A stretch of 22,857 nucleotides of DNA. Source: Atopobium sp. (GTDB taxonomy: Bacteria; Actinomycetota; Coriobacteriia; Coriobacteriales; Atopobiaceae). A program made the translations under genes and the position numbers. Below the pieces are notes generated by a model. That model did no database searches, was not told the DNA's origin, and saw nothing but the letters and a program-made list of their open reading frames with translations. Each line of letters begins with the position of its first letter. Position 1 is the stretch's first letter. The stretch covers positions 1 to 22,857 of the forward strand of contig JABZGZ010000011.1 in the NCBI GenBank assembly GCA_015259105.1, read 5' to 3'. Of this stretch, positions 15,880 to 22,857 are shown piece by piece.

Positions 15880-15884
15880 GGAGG
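15880..15884 (+). promoter_or_regulatory. Ribosome binding site GGAGG fixing the WYL regulator start
   Basis: GGAGG lies four bases before ATG 15889. The open frame extends upstream to 15604, inside the MetE-like gene and through a terminator, so ATG 15889 is the real start. Confidence 0.8.
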
Positions 15885-15888
15885 CTGT

Positions 15889-16884
15889 ATGCCAAGCGAG
15901 AAGACCCGCTGCTTGCATCTCATTCAGATTTTTGAAGAAGAAACTGATGATGATCACGGTCTGAGTACCCCTCAGCTTATCGAAAGACTTGCTGAACGCG
16001 GGCTTAGTGTGGAACGCAAGACGCTATATGATGATATTAAATCGTTGCAGAATTTTGGTTACGACATTCAGTCTTATCAGCGCCATCCTGTTGAATATGG
16101 CCTGGCTACCAGGAAATTTCAGGCCGAGGAACTTATGCTGATGGCAGATGCCGTGCAGACATCAAAGTTTTTGACGGAGCGTAAGGCAAACAATCTGGTG
16201 AGCCTTATTGGAGAGCTGGGCGGGAAGTCTACCTCTGATACGCTCAAGAAGCGTATTCATGTTGAGGGGCGTATTAAGTCGCAAAACGAGTCCGTGTTTT
16301 ATGCACTTAATGCTATCCAGACGGCGCTTTTACAGAAGAAAAAGGTCTCGTTTAAGTATCGCAAGAAGGGCTTTAAAGATAAGGTTATTGAAGAGCTTCC
16401 CGTAAGAGAAGAAACGCCTGTTCAACTTACGTATATCGACGATTTCTACTATCTTATTGTGTGGAACGATAAGCATCAAAACTTTGTCAATTATCGCGTG
16501 GACCGCATGTTTAGACTTGAGGTTTCTGATGCTGATGCCACGGTTAACGAACAAATAAAACAGTTTGATATAGACAAGTATCAAGAGCGTGTCTTTGGCA
16601 TGTACTCGGGTGAGGTTGTTGAGGTCACGCTTCGCGTTAATGAGCGCGTAATGTGCTCGGTGTACGACCGTTTTGGAAAAAACATTATTTTGAACAATCC
16701 AAGTTCTGATGGAACTACAGCTGACGTGCATGTTTCTGTAATGGAAGCTCCAACGTTTTATGGTTGGCTTGCAACCTTTGGAACAGATATAGAACTGGTA
16801 GCTCCAAAGAAGACCAGGCAGAAATACCAAGAGTACTTGAGCGGAATTCTTCAGAGCTACCAAACACAGAAAGGGACTAGCTAA
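15889..16884 (+). CDS. WYL-domain transcriptional regulator, YafY/DeoR-like, 331 aa
   Basis: The N-terminal ~70 residues are a winged helix-turn-helix of the HTH_11 kind (CLHLIQIFEEETDDD..LSTPQLIERLAERGLSVERKTLYDDIKSLQNFGYDIQ). A linker follows, then a WYL domain at about 150-215 (VSFKYRKKGFKDKV, then LTYIDDFYYLIVWNDKHQNFVNYRVDRM) and a C-terminal WCX-like region to the end (VTLRVNERV...GWLATFGTDIELVAP). WYL domains sense ligands such as nucleic-acid fragments or nucleotides, and the protein would act as a DNA-binding repressor or activator. It is transcribed alone after a terminator. Its target is not evident: the MetE-like gene upstream or the HIRAN gene, which converges from the other side, are candidates only by position. 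Confidence 0.88.
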   Translation: MPSEKTRCLHLIQIFEEETDDDHGLSTPQLIERLAERGLSVERKTLYDDIKSLQNFGYDIQSYQRHPVEYGLATRKFQAEELMLMADAVQTSKFLTERKANNLVSLIGELGGKSTSDTLKKRIHVEGRIKSQNESVFYALNAIQTALLQKKKVSFKYRKKGFKDKVIEELPVREETPVQLTYIDDFYYLIVWNDKHQNFVNYRVDRMFRLEVSDADATVNEQIKQFDIDKYQERVFGMYSGEVVEVTLRVNERVMCSVYDRFGKNIILNNPSSDGTTADVHVSVMEAPTFYGWLATFGTDIELVAPKKTRQKYQEYLSGILQSYQTQKGTS

Positions 16885-16939
16885 ACGGCGAAGACGGGCT
16901 AAAACGGACGGACTAAACCGGACAGTTCACGAGTACCAA

Positions 16940-17263
16940 TTAACGAGCATCAATGACGTAAAGACCTGCTTTAACAAGAAGATGACCATGGTGATCGCTG
17001 AGCTGCGTGATCTTGCAAGTAACAATGTTTTGATGTCCGTAGAAGAGCAAAGTACTCCAGAGAGAATTGCTTTCTCTAGGAACAAAGCCCAGCTTGTGGT
17101 CATTAGAGTACAGAGCAAGAGCCTCTGGGTCGTAGGGGTTATCACGTTCAGGAACAATGGTTAGATCTGAGCCAAGTTTGAGCTGGTCAAAGACAAGAGG
17201 AGCGTCGTAGTAGGGAAGACCGGAAACAACGAAGGAATCAACAAGCTTTGTAGGACTGTACAT
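16940..17263 (-). CDS. Stand-alone HIRAN-domain protein, 107 aa
   Basis: The protein is essentially one HIRAN domain: FVVSGLPYYDAP near the start, TIVPERDNPYDPEALALY (residues ~35-52) and HKLGFVPRESN (~56-66) carry the family signature RDxxxxxEA and LGxxPR. HIRAN domains recognise DNA with free 3' ends or stalled forks, as in eukaryotic HLTF, and occur in bacteria alone or fused to helicases and nucleases. ATG 17263 has AAGGAGG five bases upstream, an excellent start. There is no signal peptide or membrane segment. It converges on the WYL regulator and is divergent from a GNAT gene, sharing a 135-base gap. No helicase or nuclease partner lies nearby, so its function is unknown. Confidence 0.88.
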   Translation of the reverse strand: MYSPTKLVDSFVVSGLPYYDAPLVFDQLKLGSDLTIVPERDNPYDPEALALYSNDHKLGFVPRESNSLWSTLLFYGHQNIVTCKITQLSDHHGHLLVKAGLYVIDAR

Positions 17264-17317
17264 AAGAGCCTCCTTAGAAGATGTTGAGAATAGAATATGG
17301 ATTTGTTAAAGAATGAG

Positions 17318-17335
17318 TGTCCAACAGATTGGACA
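17318..17335. promoter_or_regulatory. Palindromic operator candidate between HIRAN and GNAT genes
   Basis: TGTCCAA and its exact complement TTGGACA (17318-17324, 17329-17335) flank four bases (CAGA). The site lies 55 bases before the HIRAN start and 64 before the GNAT start, a position suited to controlling both divergent genes. The binding protein is unknown. Confidence 0.45.
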
Positions 17336-17398
17336 GTAAAAATAGCTGAAAGACAAAACAGTAAGAGACAGAGACAAAGAGTTTCAAAAGGAGTTTGG

Positions 17399-17947
17399 AT
17401 GATTACCACTAAGAGATTGTTTCTTATTCCATGGCATGCATCTGACGCGGATGAGCTTTATGAACTAGCAAAAGATCCAGAGATCGGACCACTTTGTGGC
17501 TGGGAACCGCACAAGACTCTGGAAGATTCCAAGCAGGTTCTTGCAAATGTATTGTCCGAGAAGTTCTGTTATGCCGTAAAGGATATGAAGACCGGTCATG
17601 TAATTGGCTCGATGTCATTGGACTTTAAAGAAATTCCTGATCCAAAAGATTCCTCAAAGCAGTTGCATCAGGCAGAAATTGGCTATTGGATTGGCCGTCC
17701 TTATTGGGGACAGGGATTGGCATCTGAGGGTACTCAAGCTCTTACTACCTATGCATTTGAAGAGCATGGCGTTGACCAGGTGATTATTAGATATCTTGAG
17801 CGTAATAAGAGGTCTGCTTCAGTGGCTCAAAAGTGTGGCTTCACAGAAGTAGAAATCTTTACAGACTTGAATAAATATACAGGCAAAGAAGAGCAGTTTG
17901 GTATCTCAGTACTCACAAAAGAGGACTGGGAACGTGTTCAAAAATAG
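17399..17947 (+). CDS. GNAT-family N-acetyltransferase, RimJ/RimL-like, 182 aa
   Basis: The protein has the layout of the RimJ/RimL (Acetyltransf_3) group: TTKRLFLIPWHASDADELYELAKDP at the start, a central AEIGYWIGRPYWGQGLASEG acetyl-CoA-binding motif (residues ~93-110), and VIIRYLERNKRSASVAQKCGFTEV near the C-terminus. It should transfer acetyl from acetyl-CoA to an amine; the substrate (ribosomal protein N-terminus, amino acid, antibiotic or other) cannot be told from sequence. AAAGGAG shortly precedes ATG 17399; the in-frame upstream extension to 17297 crosses the operator-like palindrome and is not protein-like. It is divergent from the HIRAN gene and ends in a weak hairpin. Confidence 0.9.
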   Translation: MITTKRLFLIPWHASDADELYELAKDPEIGPLCGWEPHKTLEDSKQVLANVLSEKFCYAVKDMKTGHVIGSMSLDFKEIPDPKDSSKQLHQAEIGYWIGRPYWGQGLASEGTQALTTYAFEEHGVDQVIIRYLERNKRSASVAQKCGFTEVEIFTDLNKYTGKEEQFGISVLTKEDWERVQK

Positions 17948-17979
17948 CAGTTGTTCTCGCTATTTTGTGTGTTGTTTTT
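17941..17979 (+). terminator. Weak terminator overlapping the GNAT stop codon
   Basis: AAAATAGC (17941-17948) pairs with GCTATTTT (17959-17966) around a 10-base loop, followed by a T-rich stretch. The stop codon lies in the left arm. The stem is AT-rich, so efficiency is uncertain. Confidence 0.45.
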
Positions 17980-18092
17980 AAATGTTGCATAAGGCAAACT
18001 CGTATATGAAACGACAAAACTACATGTAAAGCAATTAAAACAGTTAGTGGATTAAAGATTCTGCTTGTAAGAAAAGCGAAAGAAGTCTGTAT

Positions 18093-19829
18093 ATGATGAT
18101 TAACAAACGCCTCATTGCCCTTATTGAGGAGAGTAAAAAATACATTGGCTTGACCGTGCTTTACCAGTGGATTGTGCTGCTTGCCAATATTGTATTTATG
18201 TATTCTCTGGCAAGAATGATAGAAGCTTTGTTCATGGATTATTTTGTCCTCGAAGAGCAGTTGGTGTTTATTGCACTCTGCCTTATTGCTATTGTGATCA
18301 GGTATTTCTGCAAACTTGCTCAGCACAAGACAAGCTTTTACGCGGCTAAGAGAGTTAAAAAGACCCTTCGCGAGAAGATCTATCAGAAGCTTTTAGAGTT
18401 TGGTCCTTCTTACAAGAACTCATATGCTACCAGTGAAATTGTTCAGCTGGCAGTTGAAGGCGTTGACCAGCTAGAAACGTATTTTGCGCAGTATCTACCA
18501 CAGTTCTTCTATGCAGCTTTGGCGCCACTGACATTATTCCTGACGTTGCTTTTTATTAGTCCGGTAGTTGGCATTGTTTTGCTGGTATTTGTTCCGCTTA
18601 TCCCAATGACCATCGTTCTTATCCAGAAGTTTGCAAAGAAGCTTTTGTCTAAGTATTGGGGCCAGTATACGCAGCTTGGCGATACGTTTTTGGAGAACCT
18701 GCAGGGTCTGACCACAGCAAAGATTTACAAGGCTGACGATTTTAAACACAAGCAGATGAACGAGGAAGCCGAGCACTTCAGGCGTATTACCATGAAGGTT
18801 CTAACCATGCAGCTCAACTCCATCACCGTGATGGACGTGGTTGCATTTGGCGGAAGCGCGCTTGGTACAATTCTTGCAATTCAGCAGGTAAATGACCACC
18901 TCCTCTTTATGTGGCAGGGTGTGTTCATCATCTTGATTTCTGCTGAGTTCTTCCTGCCTATGCGTCTTTTGGGCAGTTATTTCCACATTGCTATGAACGG
19001 TATGGCAGCGTCGGACAAGATCTTTGACCTGCTTGATATGCCTGTTCGAGAGCAGGGTACCAAGACCGTTCCCGAGTCCAACGATTTGACACTGCACAAT
19101 GTCTCTTTCTCTTACGACGGCGAGAAACCCGTCTTGGTGAATGTTTCTTTTGGAATGCGCGCTAACTCTTTGAATGCCCTGGTAGGAGAGTCAGGCTGCG
19201 GAAAATCAACAATTGCAGCACTTCTGACCGGAAAACTCCGCTCGTATTCTGGAGATGTTCTGTTTGGAAATACCAGTTTGTCTGACATTTCTGACCATAA
19301 TTTGCTTCAAAACGTTACATATATTGGTCATCAGGCACATCTCTTTATGGGAAGCGTTCGCTCTAACCTTGCCATGGGTAATCCAGAGGCAACTGAAGAA
19401 CAGCTTTGGCACGCCCTTGAACAGGTCAATCTTGCTGAGTTCGTAAAGTCTTTGGGTGGACTTGACGCGCCAGTTGCCGAGAAGGGCTCCAACTTGTCTG
19501 GTGGTCAGCGTCAGAGATTAGCACTGGCCAGAGCCCTGCTTCACAATAGCCAGATGTACATCTTTGATGAAGCTACTTCAAATATTGATGTTGAGAGTGA
19601 AGACGTTATTATGCAGCAGGTTCACCAGCTTGCTCAGACAAAGATGGTGCTGGTAATTTCTCACCGCTTAGTAAACGTTAAAAATGCTGATCAGATTGTT
19701 GTTATGCAACGTGGTCGTGTTGTTGGAAGTGGAACGCACCAAGAGTTGCTTGCAACAAATGACGAATACAAACGAATGACGCAGGCCCAGACCGAGCTTC
19801 AGAATTATGTGAAAGGAGTTGAGGCGTAA
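18093..19829 (+). CDS. cydD: CydD-like ABC exporter half (permease-ATPase fusion), 578 aa
   Basis: An N-terminal type I exporter membrane domain with about six helices (residues ~20-300) is followed by an ATPase domain. The membrane part has the CydD pattern: Y.ARMIEALF, GVDQLETYFAQYLPQ, LIPMTIVLIQ, FLENLQGLTTAKIY, RRITMKVLTMQL. The ATPase has Walker A GESGCGKST (365-373), signature LSGGQRQ (468-474), Walker B MYIFDEATS (488-496) and the H-loop ISHR. CydDC of E. coli exports cysteine and glutathione and is needed to assemble cytochrome bd. Two adjacent ATGs (18093, 18096) could start it, with only a weak AAGAAG-type site. The stop codon overlaps the next ATG by one base, so translation of both halves is coupled and a heterodimer is expected. 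No cydAB is present here, so the symbol marks similarity, not proven role. Confidence 0.85.
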   Translation: MMINKRLIALIEESKKYIGLTVLYQWIVLLANIVFMYSLARMIEALFMDYFVLEEQLVFIALCLIAIVIRYFCKLAQHKTSFYAAKRVKKTLREKIYQKLLEFGPSYKNSYATSEIVQLAVEGVDQLETYFAQYLPQFFYAALAPLTLFLTLLFISPVVGIVLLVFVPLIPMTIVLIQKFAKKLLSKYWGQYTQLGDTFLENLQGLTTAKIYKADDFKHKQMNEEAEHFRRITMKVLTMQLNSITVMDVVAFGGSALGTILAIQQVNDHLLFMWQGVFIILISAEFFLPMRLLGSYFHIAMNGMAASDKIFDLLDMPVREQGTKTVPESNDLTLHNVSFSYDGEKPVLVNVSFGMRANSLNALVGESGCGKSTIAALLTGKLRSYSGDVLFGNTSLSDISDHNLLQNVTYIGHQAHLFMGSVRSNLAMGNPEATEEQLWHALEQVNLAEFVKSLGGLDAPVAEKGSNLSGGQRQRLALARALLHNSQMYIFDEATSNIDVESEDVIMQQVHQLAQTKMVLVISHRLVNVKNADQIVVMQRGRVVGSGTHQELLATNDEYKRMTQAQTELQNYVKGVEA

Positions 19830-21529
19830 TGAAGACAGAAGTTAAGAACAGCGCCACAACTGCACGTACTTCTCGCCGTAGTGCGCTCACTATTATGCTG
19901 AGACTGGTGGGGCTGGTTCGTCCGCTGGCTGGCTTTATGATACTTGCAATTTTGATGGGTGTGTTAGGCAATCTTGCTGCTACGTTCATTAGCATTTTTG
20001 GTGCCTATGCGCTGCTCAGCGCTATGGGATTTGCTTCGTCTTCTCCTATGGTGTTGCTCTTTGGAGGCATGCTTCTGTTTGCGCTGGTCCGCGGTCTGCT
20101 GCGCTACGCTGAGCAGGAATGCAATCACTTTATTGCGTTTAAACTGCTTGCACTTATTAGAGACCGCGTATTTACGGCGCTCAGAAAGCTTGCTCCTGCA
20201 AAGCTTGAGGTCAAGAATAAGGGCAACCTGATGAGCGTCATTACCTCAGACATTGAGCTACTTGAGGTTTTCTATGCACATACTATCTCGCCTATTTGCA
20301 TTGCGGTCGTGTTCTGCATTGTTATGGTGTGGTTTATTGCAAGTACTAGCAACTGGATTTTAGGCGTTATTGCACTTGTCTCTTACCTGATAGTTGGCGT
20401 GGCAATTCCACTTGCTATGTCTAAACGTTCCGAGCAGGACTCTGCTGAGGCAAGAGATCTTGCTGGTAAGCTCTCAACGGTTACCCTTGATAACCTGCGT
20501 GGACTTGACGAGATTCTGCAATATAACACTGGCGCACAGATGATTGAGGAAACAAGTCAACTAGCTGACCAGTTAAGTGACAGACAACAGGCAGTTAAGA
20601 AGGCATTTGGTGTCAACGATGCCGTCACCTCAACGATTATTTTGCTCTCCGGTCTTGTTATGTTCTTTAGCTCGTTTTATCTGGCTTATAACCAGCAGAT
20701 TCTTATGAACGAAGCCTTTATTGTCACTATTGCATTGATGAGCTCGTTTGGTCCTGTTGTGGCTTTGGCAGCTCTGGGCACAACGCTTACCAGTACGTTT
20801 GCGGCAGGCAATCGCGTTCTAGATATTCTGGACGAGAAACCCCTGGTTGAAGATGTAGAGGGTAAAAAAGATATCTCCTATGAGGGCGTTCGTGTTTCTA
20901 AGCTTTCATTTGCGTACGATGACGAACAGATTTTGGACAACATCTCCGTTGATGTTCCTACTGAAAAGATTGTGGGAATTGTAGGAAAGAGCGGCTCAGG
21001 CAAGTCTACACTGCTTAAACTTTTGATGCGTTTCTGGCCAGCAACGCCTGGAGCTATTGAGATTTCTGGAACTCCTTTGGAGCAGATTAACACCTCTAAC
21101 CTGCGAGATCTTGAGAGCTATATGACGCAGGATACGCATCTTTACCATGATTCCATCAAGAACAACCTGCGCATTGCAAAGCTTGACGCAACAGATGAAG
21201 AGATTATTGAGGCATGCAAGAAGGCTTCTATTCACGAGTACATCTCTACGCTGCCTCAGGGCTACGATACGCCTGTTGCAGAGCTTGGTGACTCGCTTTC
21301 TGGTGGAGAACGACAGCGTATTGGCCTTGCTCGCGCGTTCTTGCATGACGCACCGCTCATGTTACTTGACGAGCCAACCAGTAATCTGGACAGCTTGAAC
21401 GAAGCAATTATCTTACGCTCACTTGATAAAGAGACCGAGCATAAATCCGTGGTTCTTGTCTCTCACAGAGCTTCTACCATGGGAATTGCAGATGTTGTTT
21501 ACACCGTTGATGGGGGACGTGTGAGCTGA
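19829..21529 (+). CDS. cydC: CydC-like ABC exporter half (permease-ATPase fusion), 566 aa
   Basis: This is the partner of the preceding CydD-like half. The membrane domain shows the CydC pattern ALVRGLLRYAEQECNH, LLALIRDRVFTALRKLAPAKLE, GNLMSVITSDIELLEVFYAHTISP. The ATPase domain has Walker A GKSGSGKST (386-394), signature LSGGERQ (490-496), Walker B LMLLDEPTS with catalytic Glu515, and the H-loop SHR. The start ATG shares its A with the TAA stop of the CydD-like gene (ATGA-like junction), and GAAAGGAG lies 10-20 bases before it. The TGA stop in turn overlaps the ATG of the next gene. Known CydDC members export low-molecular-weight thiols; heme-linked or peptide substrates are alternatives here. 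Confidence 0.85.
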   Translation: MKTEVKNSATTARTSRRSALTIMLRLVGLVRPLAGFMILAILMGVLGNLAATFISIFGAYALLSAMGFASSSPMVLLFGGMLLFALVRGLLRYAEQECNHFIAFKLLALIRDRVFTALRKLAPAKLEVKNKGNLMSVITSDIELLEVFYAHTISPICIAVVFCIVMVWFIASTSNWILGVIALVSYLIVGVAIPLAMSKRSEQDSAEARDLAGKLSTVTLDNLRGLDEILQYNTGAQMIEETSQLADQLSDRQQAVKKAFGVNDAVTSTIILLSGLVMFFSSFYLAYNQQILMNEAFIVTIALMSSFGPVVALAALGTTLTSTFAAGNRVLDILDEKPLVEDVEGKKDISYEGVRVSKLSFAYDDEQILDNISVDVPTEKIVGIVGKSGSGKSTLLKLLMRFWPATPGAIEISGTPLEQINTSNLRDLESYMTQDTHLYHDSIKNNLRIAKLDATDEEIIEACKKASIHEYISTLPQGYDTPVAELGDSLSGGERQRIGLARAFLHDAPLMLLDEPTSNLDSLNEAIILRSLDKETEHKSVVLVSHRASTMGIADVVYTVDGGRVS

Positions 21530-21846
21530 TGACACCTGAAGAAATTGAACGGAAGCGCCAAAAAGAAAAGGATCTCTTCTCGCTCATGATTCGCTTCTAT
21601 TGCGAGAAGTACCACCACACCAAAGCTCATGAGCCTCTGTGCGACGAGTGTGCTGAGCTTGAGAAGTATGCGCATACGCGTGTGGACCGCTGTCCTCACA
21701 GTGAGACAAAGACGTTTTGCTCAAAATGCAAATCGCATTGCTATAGCAAAGAGATGCGCGCTCGCGTCAAAGAAGTTATGCGGACTACTGGCCCTCGACT
21801 TTTGCTGCACCATCCAATTCTTGTCATCAAGCATGCGTTGCAGTAA
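21529..21846 (+). CDS. ygbA: YgbA-family cysteine-rich protein (nitrous oxide-stimulated promoter family), 105 aa
   Basis: A small soluble protein with a basic helical start and seven cysteines: Cys25, a CxxC at 38-41, Cys55 followed by His57, a CxxC at 64-67, and Cys71. The order YCEKYH, LCDECAELEKYAH, RCPH, FCSKCKSHCY matches the YgbA family, whose E. coli member is controlled by the nitric-oxide sensor NsrR. The cysteines could bind zinc or an iron-sulfur cluster, or react with NO; this is inference. Its ATG overlaps the TGA of the CydC-like gene by one base, so it is the third gene of a translationally coupled operon, linking it to thiol or heme export. A strong terminator follows at 21939. 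Confidence 0.85.
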   Translation: MTPEEIERKRQKEKDLFSLMIRFYCEKYHHTKAHEPLCDECAELEKYAHTRVDRCPHSETKTFCSKCKSHCYSKEMRARVKEVMRTTGPRLLLHHPILVIKHALQ

Positions 21847-21938
21847 TTAAGTGCTGGTAGACGACAAAGGTTTGCTCTGCACAGGTCTTAGGCTCGCGCT
21901 AATAAAGTCTGCAACACCACGGTTTTCTTGCGACTCCA

Positions 21939-21977
21939 CGGTCTTCTCGCCACAAAAACGAGAAGACCGCATTTTTT
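21939..21977 (+). terminator. Terminator of the CydDC-YgbA operon
   Basis: CGGTCTTCTCG (21939-21949) pairs perfectly with 21959-21969 around a nine-base loop and is followed by CATTTTTTG. It lies about 90 bases after the ygbA stop codon. Confidence 0.9.
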
Positions 21978-21990
21978 GAATCTTTTTCAT

Positions 21991-22018
21991 TTGAAACATA
22001 ACTGTTAACTCTGAGAAT
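21991..22018 (+). promoter_or_regulatory. Candidate promoter for the Pr6Pr gene
   Basis: TTGAAA (21991-21996) and GAGAAT (22013-22018) are 16 bases apart, just after the operon terminator and ~65 bases before the TTG start. The -35 matches well, the -10 only moderately. Confidence 0.35.
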
Positions 22019-22070
22019 TACGTATTTTTGACGCGGCGCGGTAGGTTTACAGTGACCTCTCGCTTTACAG

Positions 22071-22078
22071 AAGGAGGT
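22071..22078 (+). promoter_or_regulatory. Ribosome binding site AAGGAGGT selecting a TTG start
   Basis: An ideal AAGGAGGT lies six bases before an in-frame TTG at 22085. The open frame extends 19 codons upstream, but that part includes the ribosome site itself and no membrane-like sequence, so TTG 22085 is the likely start. Confidence 0.75.
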
Positions 22079-22084
22079 ACTGCG

Positions 22085-22744
22085 TTGATTAAATCAAAGA
22101 AAGCGTCATTTATTTTTAAGCTGTTTATTGCTGTGATTGGCACCTTTGTGCTGTGTGATTCGGCGGGCGTCTTCCGAATGAACTTCCGCGTTTCTTTCTT
22201 GTACTACTTCACCAACATCTCTAATGTGCTGCTTGTTGCCTATTTCTGGGGCGCGCTGTTCCAAGCTTATAAGCATCCCGAGACCGCTCAGAAACCATGG
22301 ATGCCAACGGTTAAACACACGCTTATGCTGGGCATTACCGTAACGGGCCTGGTAGCTTACTTCCTGCTTGACCACGGCGAGGTCTTTGTAAACGGCGTCT
22401 TTAAGTTCAACAATTTTATCCTGCATGATGTGACCCCAATCTGCGCCGTTTTGGACTGGCTGCTCTTTGACGAGAAGCCAACTATGAGCTTTAAAGAGCC
22501 TCTGATTTGGCCTTTGTATCCGCTCACGTATTTTGCGTACATCATTGTCTTGGTTCTGGGCTTTGGCGTGCAGATTAAAGAGAAGTCTCGCTGGCCTTAT
22601 GGATTTATGGACTTTGACAAGCTGGGAGTTCCAACGGTTGCTCTGACCATCGTGATTTTGATTGTTATCTTTGTCGCCCTGGGTTACCTCTACGTCGTCA
22701 TTGATAAGAAGCTTGGCGAGAAGATCAAGAAGGCTGAAAACTAA
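22085..22744 (+). CDS. Pr6Pr-family six-helix membrane protein, 219 aa
   Basis: Six hydrophobic segments are visible: around FKLFIAVIGTFVL, FLYYFTNISNVLLVAYFWGALF, HTLMLGITVTGLVAYFLL, FILHDVTPICAVLDWLLF, IWPLYPLTYFAYIIVLVLGF and ALTIVILIVIFVALGYLYVVI, with a basic cytoplasmic tail. The YYFTNISN motif early in the protein, the LLDH...NFILHDVTPICAVLDWLLF block and the YPLTYFAYI...WPYGFMDFD block fit the Pr6Pr family, a bacterial relative of the FAR-17a/AIG1 androgen-induced membrane proteins whose eukaryotic members hydrolyse fatty-acid esters. The conserved Thr/Asn in TM2 and His in TM4 are candidate active residues, by analogy only. It follows a terminator, so it is its own unit. Confidence 0.8.
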   Translation: MIKSKKASFIFKLFIAVIGTFVLCDSAGVFRMNFRVSFLYYFTNISNVLLVAYFWGALFQAYKHPETAQKPWMPTVKHTLMLGITVTGLVAYFLLDHGEVFVNGVFKFNNFILHDVTPICAVLDWLLFDEKPTMSFKEPLIWPLYPLTYFAYIIVLVLGFGVQIKEKSRWPYGFMDFDKLGVPTVALTIVILIVIFVALGYLYVVIDKKLGEKIKKAEN

Positions 22745-22803
22745 ACGGACTGCATAGCCAAAGCGAGGTTAAAACCTTAAGCGATTGCACAGCGCTCGAC
22801 ACT

Positions 22804-22847
22804 GAACTGCCTCCCATTTCTTGGACACCAGAAATAGGAGGCAGTTC
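22804..22847. terminator. Long hairpin downstream of the Pr6Pr gene, possible terminator
   Basis: GAACTGCCTCC (22804-22814) pairs with 22837-22847, and ATTTC with GAAAT inside it after one mismatch, giving a 16-bp stem with a 10-base loop. No T-run follows in the bases before the window ends, so termination is uncertain; an attenuator or processing site is also possible. Confidence 0.55.
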
Positions 22848-22857
22848 AAAACACACC

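Noticed and set aside
15604..15888. 95-codon N-terminal extension of the WYL regulator
   Set aside because: It overlaps the end of the MetE-like gene in another frame and runs through a strong terminator; GGAGG before ATG 15889 marks the true start.

Overview
The window is a stretch of a bacterial chromosome of moderate GC content with short intergenic gaps, GGAGG-type ribosome binding sites and factor-independent terminators. Three very large cell-wall-anchored proteins with C-terminal sorting signals point to a monoderm (Gram-positive) host-associated bacterium. The protein style (several Cna_B/pilin-type domains, PYTGDAS tails, frequent AGG arginine codons) fits an oral or mucosal Coriobacteriia of the Atopobium/Lancefieldella/Olsenella type, but this is an inference and no ribosomal RNA is present to prove it.

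Left part (1-13361): a surface-protein region. A 5'-truncated adhesin with five Cna_B repeats and an LPYTG anchor runs on the + strand and ends at a strong terminator. A 535-base intergenic stretch follows, holding a striking three-copy 23-24 bp repeat (two copies form a perfect inverted pair, one lies directly between them). Then comes an unrecognised 258-aa cytoplasmic protein. On the - strand, converging on it, is a likely two-gene operon: a 1342-aa beta-helix/InlB-repeat protein with an unusual TPYTG anchor (first gene), then a 1477-aa protein with two FctA/Spy0128-like pilin repeats and an LPDTG anchor (second gene). No sortase gene is present, so the anchoring enzyme must be encoded elsewhere.

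Middle part (13362-17947): an AT-rich 0.5 kb promoter region, then an HD-domain phosphohydrolase, a short cobalamin-independent methionine-synthase-like protein (YxjG/YxjH type), a WYL-domain regulator, a stand-alone HIRAN-domain protein on the - strand, and a GNAT acetyltransferase divergent from it, with a perfect 7-bp-arm palindrome between the last two.

Right part (17948-22857): a tightly coupled operon of a CydD-like and a CydC-like ABC exporter half followed by a cysteine-rich YgbA-family protein, each junction being a one-base ATGA stop/start overlap. The family roles (thiol export, heme/cytochrome bd assembly, nitrosative stress) suggest a redox or nitric-oxide defence unit. A terminator follows, then a six-helix Pr6Pr-type membrane protein that starts at TTG, and a hairpin at the window edge.

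No tRNA, rRNA, CRISPR array, complete insertion sequence or prophage gene was seen. The most original leads are the three-copy repeat at 3586-3732, the TPYTG sorting signal, the CxC pair in one pilin repeat, and the CydDC-YgbA coupling.
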